64,000 nucleotides of DNA from Promicromonospora iranensis (lineage in GTDB: Bacteria > Actinomycetota > Actinomycetes > Actinomycetales > Cellulomonadaceae), in the NCBI RefSeq assembly GCF_028994805.1, contig NZ_JAJQQP010000011.1, positions 62,001-126,000 on the forward strand, read 5' to 3'. The notes beneath the pieces are model-generated. The model was not told the origin of the DNA and ran no database searches. It saw only the letters and a program-made list of their open reading frames with translations. Of this stretch, positions 1-7,033 are shown piece after piece; position 1 is the first letter of the stretch, and the number at the start of each line of letters is the position of its first letter. The position numbers and the translations under genes are program-made.

Positions 1-1360
1 TGTCGAGCAGGTCGCGGACGCGCGCCTCGCGGGACTTGCGGTCGCCCACCCGGTGCAGGGCGAGCGGCTCCTCGATGGACCGGAAGACCGAGTACGTCGG
101 GTCCAGCGACCCGTACGGGTTCTGGAACACCGGCTGCACCCGACGGCGCAGCGCGAACTGCTCCTTCCGGGACATCTTCGCCACGTCCTTGCCGTCGAAC
201 AGCACCGTGCCCGACGTCGGTTCGAGCAGTCCCAGCACCATGTTGGCCGCCGTGGACTTGCCGGAGCCCGACTCGCCCACCAGGGCGAGGGTGTGGCCCT
301 TGGGCAGCGCGAAGTCGATGCCGTCGACCGCCGTGAAGTCGGAGTGCGCGCCCGGTCGGGAACCTCGGATGTGGAAGACCTTGGTCAGGTCCTTCGCCAC
401 GACGACGTCCGACACCGTGGCCTCGACCTCGTCCGCGTGGCCCGCGAGCAGGTCCGCGGCCTCCGTGCCGCGCTCGTGCGCGGACTGGATGCGACGCGAC
501 GCCAGCGACGGCGCCGAGGCCACGAGCCGCTTGGTGTACTCGTGCTGCGGGTCCTGGAGGATCTGCGCCGCCGGGCCGGACTCCACGATCTTGCCCTTGT
601 ACATCACGATGAGGTGCTCGGCGCGCTCCGCCGCCAGGCCCAGGTCGTGCGTGATGAACAGGACGGCGGTGCCGAGCTCGGCGGTCAGGACCTCCAGGTG
701 GTCCAGGATCTTCTTCTGCACCGTGACGTCCAGGGCGGAGGTCGGCTCGTCGGCGATCAGCAGCTTCGGCCGCGAGGCCAGGCCGATCGCGATGAGCGCA
801 CGCTGGCGTATACCACCGGAGAACTCGTGCGGATACTGGCGGGCCCGGCGCGTGGCGTCGGGCAGGCCGGCCTCGCCGAGCAGCTCGGCGACACGCGCCG
901 TCCGCTCCGCCTTGGAGCCCTGGAAGCCGTTCGCGACCAGGGCCTCGTCGATCTGCGTGCCGATGCGCCACACCGGGTTCAGGTTCGACATCGGGTCCTG
1001 CGGCACCAGGCCGATCTCGCTCCCGCGCAGGTCCTCGGTCTCCTTGCGGTTCAGGCCGACGAGCTCGCGTCCGCCGAACGTGATGGACCCGCCGGTCACC
1101 TTGCCGGTGCCCGGCAGCAGGTCGATGATCGCGTGCGCGGTGGTCGACTTGCCCGACCCCGACTCCCCCACGATGGCCACGGACTGGCCCGGGTAGACGC
1201 TGAGGTCCACGCCGCGCACGGCGTCGACGGTCCCGGTGGCCGTGGTGAAGGAGATCTGCAGGTCACGGATCTCGAGCAGCGGACTGCCGTCCTCACGCTT
1301 CTCGGCGGGCACCGGGGCATCCTCGGTGGATCCGTCGGTGAGGCTGATCGTGGTGGTCAT
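1..1360 (-). CDS. Oligopeptide/dipeptide ABC transporter, double ATP-binding protein (3' end outside window)
   Basis: Cytoplasmic ATPase that would power uptake by the two permeases encoded just upstream. The first ABC domain has Walker A GESGSGKST at about residues 65-73, signature FSGGIRQR and Walker B LLIADEPTSALDV. A second Walker A (GESGSGKST) lies at about residue 360, so one chain carries both domains that are separate DppD and DppF proteins elsewhere. The gene runs off the window after about 453 codons, so the second domain is incomplete here. The start is ATG at 1360; it overlaps the stop of the upstream permease (ATGA), which suggests translational coupling. Peptide specificity is inferred from family and the neighbouring solute-binding protein; nickel or another small substrate cannot be excluded. 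Confidence 0.93.
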   Translation of the reverse strand, partial: MTTTISLTDGSTEDAPVPAEKREDGSPLLEIRDLQISFTTATGTVDAVRGVDLSVYPGQSVAIVGESGSGKSTTAHAIIDLLPGTGKVTGGSITFGGRELVGLNRKETEDLRGSEIGLVPQDPMSNLNPVWRIGTQIDEALVANGFQGSKAERTARVAELLGEAGLPDATRRARQYPHEFSGGIRQRALIAIGLASRPKLLIADEPTSALDVTVQKKILDHLEVLTAELGTAVLFITHDLGLAAERAEHLIVMYKGKIVESGPAAQILQDPQHEYTKRLVASAPSLASRRIQSAHERGTEAADLLAGHADEVEATVSDVVVAKDLTKVFHIRGSRPGAHSDFTAVDGIDFALPKGHTLALVGESGSGKSTAANMVLGLLEPTSGTVLFDGKDVAKMSRKEQFALRRRVQPVFQNPYGSLDPTYSVFRSIEEPLALHRVGDRKSREARVRDLLD

Positions 1361-2319
1361 CGCTTCCTCGCCTTCGGGTCGAGGGCGTCGCGCACCACGT
1401 CGCCCATCATGATGAAGCCGAGCACGGTGAAGGCGAGCGCTGCGGCCGGGTAGAACATGATGTCCGGGTTGGTGCGGATCGAGCTCCGCCCGGTGGACAG
1501 GTCACCGCCCCAGGACACGGTGGACGGGTCCAGGCCGATGCCGAGGAACGTCAGCGTGGCCTCGGCCACGATGAAGGTGCCGAGCGCCACCGTGGAGTAC
1601 ACGATGATCGGCGCTGCCGAGTTGGGCAGCACGTGCCGCCAGAGGATTGCGGCACGACTCATGCCGAGCGCCTTGGACGCCGTCACGAACTCGTTGTTCT
1701 TGACGCTCAGGACGGCACCGCGGGTGATACGGGCGATGGTCGTCCAGCCGAAGGAGGCGAGCACCAGGGCCACCGCCAACGAGGTGCGGGTCGGCACGAT
1801 GCTGAGGATCACGATCGCGGCGAGCACGAACGGCACCGCGAAGAAGACGTCCGTGATGCGCGACAGGATCGTGTCGGTCCAGCCGCCGTAGTAGCCGGCG
1901 ATGGCGCCGATCGTGGTGCCGAGCACCACGACGAAGCTCGTAGTGAGCACGCCGACCAGCACTGACGCGCGCGCACCGAACAGCGTGCGGGCATAGATGT
2001 CACAGCCGTTCCGGTCCGTTCCGAAGATGTGCTCGCTCGACGGCGGAAGCAACGAGCTGCCCAGTTCACATCCCGAGCGGGGCAGCAGCGACGTGAAGGC
2101 ACCGGGGACGATCGAGATGACGACCACCACCAGGATCATGAAGGCCGAGATCCAGAACAGCGGACGGTGGCTCATGTCCCGCCAGGCTTCACGCCACATG
2201 CTCGTCGGCGCCTCGTCCACCGAGACGGCGTCGACCACGCCGACGGTGACGTCCTCGGGTGCGGCCACGAAGTGGCCCTGGCCCGGACGCGGGGCCTTGT
2301 CGTAGCGGTTCTCAGGCAT
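1357..2319 (-). CDS. Peptide ABC transporter permease, DppC/OppC type
   Basis: Inner-membrane permease of 320 residues, the usual length for OppC/DppC. A cytoplasmic N-terminus of about 45 residues precedes a first membrane segment (LFWISAFMILVVVVISI), followed by a periplasmic loop and five more hydrophobic segments. The EAA loop region reads EFVTASKALGMSRAAILWRH, the contact site for the ATPase. It overlaps the DppB-type gene upstream by 8 bases and the ATPase gene downstream by 4, so it lies in the middle of a tightly packed operon. Family assignment is secure; substrate is inferred. Confidence 0.93.
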   Translation of the reverse strand: MPENRYDKAPRPGQGHFVAAPEDVTVGVVDAVSVDEAPTSMWREAWRDMSHRPLFWISAFMILVVVVISIVPGAFTSLLPRSGCELGSSLLPPSSEHIFGTDRNGCDIYARTLFGARASVLVGVLTTSFVVVLGTTIGAIAGYYGGWTDTILSRITDVFFAVPFVLAAIVILSIVPTRTSLAVALVLASFGWTTIARITRGAVLSVKNNEFVTASKALGMSRAAILWRHVLPNSAAPIIVYSTVALGTFIVAEATLTFLGIGLDPSTVSWGGDLSTGRSSIRTNPDIMFYPAAALAFTVLGFIMMGDVVRDALDPKARKR

Positions 2320-3238
2320 AACGAATCCTCGGGTCCAGGACGGCGTACAGCAGGTCCACGAGCAGGTTGGCGACGATGTAGACGAGCACGATCACCGTGG
2401 ACATCGTCACGATCGTGACGGACTCACCACGCTGGATCGCCTCGAAGAGCGTTCCGCCGACACCACGGATGTTGAAGATGCCCTCGACGACGATCGAGCC
2501 GGTCATCAGGTTGCCCAGGTCCACGCCGATGAAGGTGACGACAGGGATGAGCGAGTTGCGCAGCACGTGCCGGCTGGTCACCTTGTCGCGCGACAGTCCC
2601 TTGGCGCGCGCGGTGCGAACGAAGTCGGCGGTGACGTTCTCGATCACCGAGGTGCGGGTGAGCCGCAGGATCTGCGCGAACGACGTCGTCGCGAGCACCA
2701 CGGCGGGCATCAGCAGACTGATGAAGTCGGGATCTCGGCCGGCGGTGACGGGCAGCCAGTCGAGACGGACCCCGACGACGATCTGCAGCACCAGGCCGGT
2801 GACGAACGTCGGCAGCGCGATGAGCAGGAGGCTCAGCACGAGCACGCTGGAGTCGAAGAACTTGCCCTTGCGCATGCCGGCGAACAGGCCGAAGCCGATG
2901 CCGAAGATCGTCTCGATGGCGAGTGCCATGAGCGCGAGCTGGAACGTGATCGGCAAGGCCTCTACCACGACCTCCGCCACCGGACGACCGGTGAAGGTGT
3001 CGCCGAGGTCGAACGTGAAGATGCCCTTCAAGTAGTACAGGTACTGCACGAAGAACGGCTGGTCCAGGTGGAACTGGGCGCGGATCTGCTGCTGCACGGC
3101 TTCGGGCAGCCCACGCTCACCGCCCAGTCCGGCCACGGGGTCACCAGGGCGCAGGAACACCAGCGCGTACAGCAGCAGGGTGGCGCCGAGAAACACAGGG
3201 ATCACCTGCAGTAGCCGGCGACCGAGATACCAAAGCAT
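2312..3238 (-). CDS. Peptide ABC transporter permease, DppB/OppB type
   Basis: Inner-membrane permease of 308 residues beginning MLWYLGRRLLQVIPVFLGAT, the typical DppB N-terminal membrane segment. Six membrane spans are visible, and the cytoplasmic EAA loop reads DFVRTARAKGLSRDKVTSRH. It would form the channel with the DppC-type partner downstream. A 152-base gap separates it from the binding-protein gene upstream, and this gap holds a strong hairpin (3316-3344). The ATG at 3238 is preceded by an AGGAGAAT-like ribosome-binding site. Confidence 0.93.
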   Translation of the reverse strand: MLWYLGRRLLQVIPVFLGATLLLYALVFLRPGDPVAGLGGERGLPEAVQQQIRAQFHLDQPFFVQYLYYLKGIFTFDLGDTFTGRPVAEVVVEALPITFQLALMALAIETIFGIGFGLFAGMRKGKFFDSSVLVLSLLLIALPTFVTGLVLQIVVGVRLDWLPVTAGRDPDFISLLMPAVVLATTSFAQILRLTRTSVIENVTADFVRTARAKGLSRDKVTSRHVLRNSLIPVVTFIGVDLGNLMTGSIVVEGIFNIRGVGGTLFEAIQRGESVTIVTMSTVIVLVYIVANLLVDLLYAVLDPRIRYA

Positions 3239-3315
3239 CGAAGATTCTCCTTGGGCGGTTTCAGCGAACCATTCTCCCGGACAACTTTCCGGCAGTGCGC
3301 CACGACACAGTGGAA

Positions 3316-3344
3316 GGCGGGGTACGCATCACGCGTACCCCGCC
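3316..3344 (-). promoter_or_regulatory. Intra-operon hairpin between binding protein and permease
   Basis: A perfect 12-bp stem (GGCGGGGTACGC paired with its complement) with a 5-base loop lies between the binding-protein stop (3391) and the permease start (3238). No T-run follows. Such stem-loops after ABC binding-protein genes commonly act as partial terminators or mRNA stabilisers that raise the binding protein over the permeases. That role is inferred from position. Confidence 0.6.
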
Positions 3345-3390
3345 TCACCTGGAGCGAAGCGTCACGCCGGAGGTCCAGGCGTGATCAGGC

Positions 3391-5061
3391 TCACTCCGAC
3401 TTGGTCACCTGGTACAGCAGCGGGTCGCTGTCCCAGCCGAACACGACGTTGTCCACGGCCTCGGACCAGCCGCCGGTCGCGTTGTTGTACCACAGCGGGA
3501 TGCCCGGCAGGTCCTGGAACAGGATCGTCTGGGCCTCCTTGTACAGCTCGATCGCCGCGTCGGGGTCGGACTCGCCGGCCGCCTCGTCGAGCTTGGCGTC
3601 GAACTCCTCGCTCGAGTAGCCCATGTCGTTCGAGCCGGCGCCCGTGCCGTAGATCGGGCCGAGGAAGTTGCTCATCGCCGGGTAGTCGGCCTGCCAGCCG
3701 CCACGGAAGAGACCCTTGATCTGCTCGTTGTCACGCGCGTCGAGGAACTCGTCGAACGTGGGGTACGCGTCGAACTCGCAGTCGATGCCGAGCGTGTCGC
3801 GGATACCGTTGCAGGTCGGGTCGATCCAGGACTGGTGGTCGCTGTCCGCGTTGGACGCGATGTACAGCGGCTCGTCGCCCCAGGGCTCGATCGCCTCGGC
3901 CTCGTCCCAGAGCCGCTTGGCCTCTTCGGGGTTGTAGTCGAGCACCTCGTTGCCCTCGAGGTCATCGCTCCAGCCGTTGATGACGGGAGAGGTGAAGTCG
4001 GTGGCCGGGGTACGCGATCCGGAGAAGACGGTCTCGGTGACCTGGTCCCGGTCGATGGCCATGGAGATGGCCTGGCGGCGCAGCAGGCCGGCCTCGCCCT
4101 GGAAGCCCTCGACGTACTCGGGGACGTTGATGACCTGGATGACGGCGGCGGGCTGGTTGACCGCACGGTCACCCAGCTCCTCCTCGAACGTGCCGAACGC
4201 CGACGCCGGGACGTTGGTGACGATGTCCAGGTTGCCGTCGAGCAGGTCGTTGTACGCCGAGTCCTCGTCGGTGTAGGCGACCAGGTCGACACCACCGTTC
4301 TGGACCTCGCGCTCACCCGCGTACGAGTCGTTCGGGCGCAGCTCGATGAGCCTGTTGTGCTCCCACGTGTCCAGGACGTACGGGCCGTTGCCGATCGGCT
4401 CCTCGCCGAAGGCCTCGGGGTCGTCGTGGAACGACTCGGGCAGCGGGTAGAAGGCCGAGTAGCCCAGGCGCAGCGGGAAGTCGGACTCCGGCTGCGCGAG
4501 CGTCACCTGGAGCTCGGTCTCGCTGACCGCCTCGAGACCGGACATGGTCTCGGACGCGGGCACCTCGCCCTCCTTGGGCGCGCCGTCCTTGTCCAGCTGG
4601 TCCTCCGCGAACTGGACGTCCGTAAAGCCCTCGATGGGCTCGAAGAAGTAGCTCAGGTTCTGCGCGTTCGGGGCGTAGGCACCGTAGTTCCACGCGTCGA
4701 CGAAGCTCTGCGCCGTGACCGGCGTGCCGTCCGAGAACGTCCACCCGTCCTTGAGCGTGATGGTCCAGACCTTGTTGTCCTCCGACTCGATCGACTCGGC
4801 GACCTCGTTGTGCACGACGCCCTCGGCGTCGTAGTAGACCAGGCCGGCGAAGACGTTGCTCGTGACCTTGGACCCGAAGGTCTCGTTGGTCATCGTCGGG
4901 ATGATCGGGTTCTGCGGCTCACCGTTGCCGACCGTCACGATGCCCGTGCTGTTGCCGTCGCCCGTGTCGTCGCCGCCGCCGCCACCGCCACAAGCGGTCA
5001 GCACGAGCGACGAGGCAAGGGCGAATGCGCCGAGCCCCACAAGTCGCTTTCGAGGTGTCAC
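3391..5061 (-). CDS. Peptide ABC transporter solute-binding lipoprotein (SBP_bac_5 family)
   Basis: Extracytoplasmic binding protein of 556 residues, the usual size for OppA/DppA. The signal peptide ends in a lipobox, LTAC, with Cys24 as the lipid anchor, followed by a glycine linker. The SBP_bac_5 fold follows, with typical phrases such as WTITLKDGWTFSDGTPVTAQ and PIGNGPYVLDTW. The open frame extends upstream to 5358, but the start chosen is GTG at 5061: it has AGGAGG six bases upstream and places the signal peptide at the N-terminus. It is the first gene of the four-gene importer operon. The ligand, probably a short peptide, is inferred. Confidence 0.95.
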   Translation of the reverse strand: MTPRKRLVGLGAFALASSLVLTACGGGGGGDDTGDGNSTGIVTVGNGEPQNPIIPTMTNETFGSKVTSNVFAGLVYYDAEGVVHNEVAESIESEDNKVWTITLKDGWTFSDGTPVTAQSFVDAWNYGAYAPNAQNLSYFFEPIEGFTDVQFAEDQLDKDGAPKEGEVPASETMSGLEAVSETELQVTLAQPESDFPLRLGYSAFYPLPESFHDDPEAFGEEPIGNGPYVLDTWEHNRLIELRPNDSYAGEREVQNGGVDLVAYTDEDSAYNDLLDGNLDIVTNVPASAFGTFEEELGDRAVNQPAAVIQVINVPEYVEGFQGEAGLLRRQAISMAIDRDQVTETVFSGSRTPATDFTSPVINGWSDDLEGNEVLDYNPEEAKRLWDEAEAIEPWGDEPLYIASNADSDHQSWIDPTCNGIRDTLGIDCEFDAYPTFDEFLDARDNEQIKGLFRGGWQADYPAMSNFLGPIYGTGAGSNDMGYSSEEFDAKLDEAAGESDPDAAIELYKEAQTILFQDLPGIPLWYNNATGGWSEAVDNVVFGWDSDPLLYQVTKSE

Positions 5062-5308
5062 GTGTCCTCCTGGGTAGCAGTTCACCCCGGTCCGACGGGT
5101 TGCCGTCCGGAGCGATGCGGACGCTTCTTTGCGCCCAGTGATAACAGACCTAACGTAGTCGCTCCACCCAGATGCCGATGACCACCTCACAGGAAACGCC
5201 ACCGAGTTGTGACCATCTCGGTACGTGCGGGTAACACTCGGTAACAGTTCTGACCAGGTGGTTCTCATGACCGTAACAAACGCGCGGAGGGGGCGTTGAC
5301 CAGGAAAT

Positions 5309-6013
5309 TCACCCGTTGCCCCGGTCCACCACCTGCCCGTCGTGCAGCTCCACCACACGGTCCGCCCGGGCCATCAGCTCCGGGTCGTGCGTCGACACGA
5401 CGGCGGCGACACGCCGATCGTGCACCACCCGTGCGAGCAGGTCCATCACCACCGCGGCGGTCCCGGAGTCGAGCTGTCCGGTGGGCTCGTCCGCGAGCAG
5501 CACCTCGGGCTCGGCCACGAGCGCGCGGGCGATGCCCACGCGCTGCTGCTGACCGCCCGAGAGCTCGTACGGCCGCTGCTTGGCGTGCCCGGCCAGCCCG
5601 ACGGCGTCCAGCGCGGCGGCCACCCGCTCCGCCCGCTCGGCCGGCGGGGTGCGCCGCAGCCGCAGCGGCACCTCCACGTTCTCTGCCGCGGACAGCACGG
5701 GCACCAGCCCGAACGACTGGAACACGTAGCCGATCCGCTCCCGCCGGGCGGTGAGCACCGCCTTCTCCCCCAGCGCCGTCAGCTCGGCATCGCCCAGCCA
5801 CACGCTGCCCGACGTCGGACGGTCCAGGGCGCCCAGCAGGTTCAGCAGCGTCGTCTTGCCCGAGCCGGACGGGCCGCGCACCACGAGCAGCTCGCCCGCC
5901 GCGACCTCGAGCGACGCGTCCGACAGCGCGCGCACCTCGCCTGCCCCGGTCCCGAACACCCGGGAGAGGCCTTGCGCGCGCAGCACGGTGCGCGCCGGGG
6001 CGGTGGCGGTCAT
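5309..6013 (-). CDS. ABC transporter ATP-binding protein, LolD/MacB type
   Basis: ATPase of 234 residues with Walker A GPSGSGKTT (47-55), signature LSGGQQQR (151-158), Walker B VLLADEP (171-177) and a switch histidine in STHD. The class serves FtsX-type permeases (lipoprotein release, peptide or antibiotic export). It is the last of four co-directional genes: two large FtsX-type permeases and two ATPases. The ATG at 6013 overlaps the stop of the upstream ATPase gene by four bases. The exported or extracted substrate is unknown. Confidence 0.93.
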   Translation of the reverse strand: MTATAPARTVLRAQGLSRVFGTGAGEVRALSDASLEVAAGELLVVRGPSGSGKTTLLNLLGALDRPTSGSVWLGDAELTALGEKAVLTARRERIGYVFQSFGLVPVLSAAENVEVPLRLRRTPPAERAERVAAALDAVGLAGHAKQRPYELSGGQQQRVGIARALVAEPEVLLADEPTGQLDSGTAAVVMDLLARVVHDRRVAAVVSTHDPELMARADRVVELHDGQVVDRGNG

Positions 6014-6984
6014 CGGTCCTCCTCGCTCGTCCGCTGGATCGCCGGGGCCGGCGCCGCGGCAGGCGCCGCCGGCCAGACGCCCACGTGGTCCGGCTCGAGT
6101 GCCAGCCGCACCCGGTCGCGCAGGTCGAGCGCGTGCACGAAGTCCTGCGGCAGCTGCAGGCGGCCCACCCGGTCGAGCACCGCGAACTCCTCCGACACGT
6201 GCCGCGCCTGCCCGTGCTCGTCGGTCTCCGTGCGCCGCAGCGTCTCCGTCGAGGTGCGGCCGTCGCGGATCTGGACGGTGCGCGCCACGTGCTCGGACAC
6301 CGTCGGGTCGTGCGTGACGACGAGCGTGGTCACGCCCGTCTCGCGGTTCACGCCGCGCAGGGCCTCCAGCACCTCGACGGAGGTGGCCTCGTCCAGCTCA
6401 CCGGTGGGCTCGTCCGCCAGCAGCACGCGCGGGTTGTTCGCCACGGCGACGGCGATCGCCGTCCGCTGCTGCTCCCCGCCGGACATCTCACCCGGGCGCC
6501 GGCCGGCCACGTGGCCGACCTCCAGCAGCTCGAGCAGCGCCTCGACCCGGCGGGACCGCTCGCGGCGCGGCAGCGCGCCCGCCAGCTCCAGCGGGAGCCG
6601 TACGTTCTCGCTCGCCGTGAGGTACGGCAGGAGGTTGCGCGAGGTCTGCTGCCAGACGAAGCCGACGGTCGACCGCTGGTAGCGCACCCGCTCGGCGTGC
6701 CCCATGGTCAGCAGGTCGGTGCCGGCCACCACCGCGGACCCACCCGTCGGCGTGTCCAGACCGGAGAGGATCGTCAGCAGCGTGGACTTGCCGGACCCGG
6801 ACGCGCCGACGACGGCGACGATCTCCCCCGGGTCGACGCTCAGCGTGAGGCCCTGCAGGGCCTGCACCTCGACGCCGTCGGTGGCGAAGATCCGGACCAG
6901 GTCGCCGCACCGGATCTCGCCGCCGCCCGCCGGCTCGGCCGACGACGGCGCGCCGCCGCCCGTCAGCTCGAAGGTCGTGCTCAT
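6010..6984 (-). CDS. ABC transporter ATP-binding protein with AbrB-like C-terminal tail
   Basis: ATPase of 324 residues, about 90 longer than its partner. Walker A GASGSGKST is at 60-68, signature MSGGEQQR at 168-174 and Walker B VLLADEP at 187-193. After the ATPase core (ending near 245) comes a linker, then residues 266-305 with the pattern FAVLDRVGRLQLP and DRVRLALEPDHVGVWP. This resembles the swapped-hairpin SpoVT/AbrB fold (a GR-x-QLP strand, a short helix, then DRV-x-L). An Ala/Pro-rich end follows. It lies between the FtsX-type permease (49-base gap) and the second ATPase. The AbrB likeness is a pattern judgement, not a search result. Confidence 0.9.
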   Translation of the reverse strand: MSTTFELTGGGAPSSAEPAGGGEIRCGDLVRIFATDGVEVQALQGLTLSVDPGEIVAVVGASGSGKSTLLTILSGLDTPTGGSAVVAGTDLLTMGHAERVRYQRSTVGFVWQQTSRNLLPYLTASENVRLPLELAGALPRRERSRRVEALLELLEVGHVAGRRPGEMSGGEQQRTAIAVAVANNPRVLLADEPTGELDEATSVEVLEALRGVNRETGVTTLVVTHDPTVSEHVARTVQIRDGRTSTETLRRTETDEHGQARHVSEEFAVLDRVGRLQLPQDFVHALDLRDRVRLALEPDHVGVWPAAPAAAPAPAIQRTSEEDR

Positions 6985-7033
6985 CGGGTCTCCTCTCGGA
7001 CGCCTGGGTCCACGGTCGTCATGTCAGTCATCG

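Noticed and set aside
4982-5010. Glycine run after the lipobox of the peptide-binding protein as a frameshift site
   Set aside because: The frame is intact on both sides; short glycine linkers after lipid-anchored cysteine are common.
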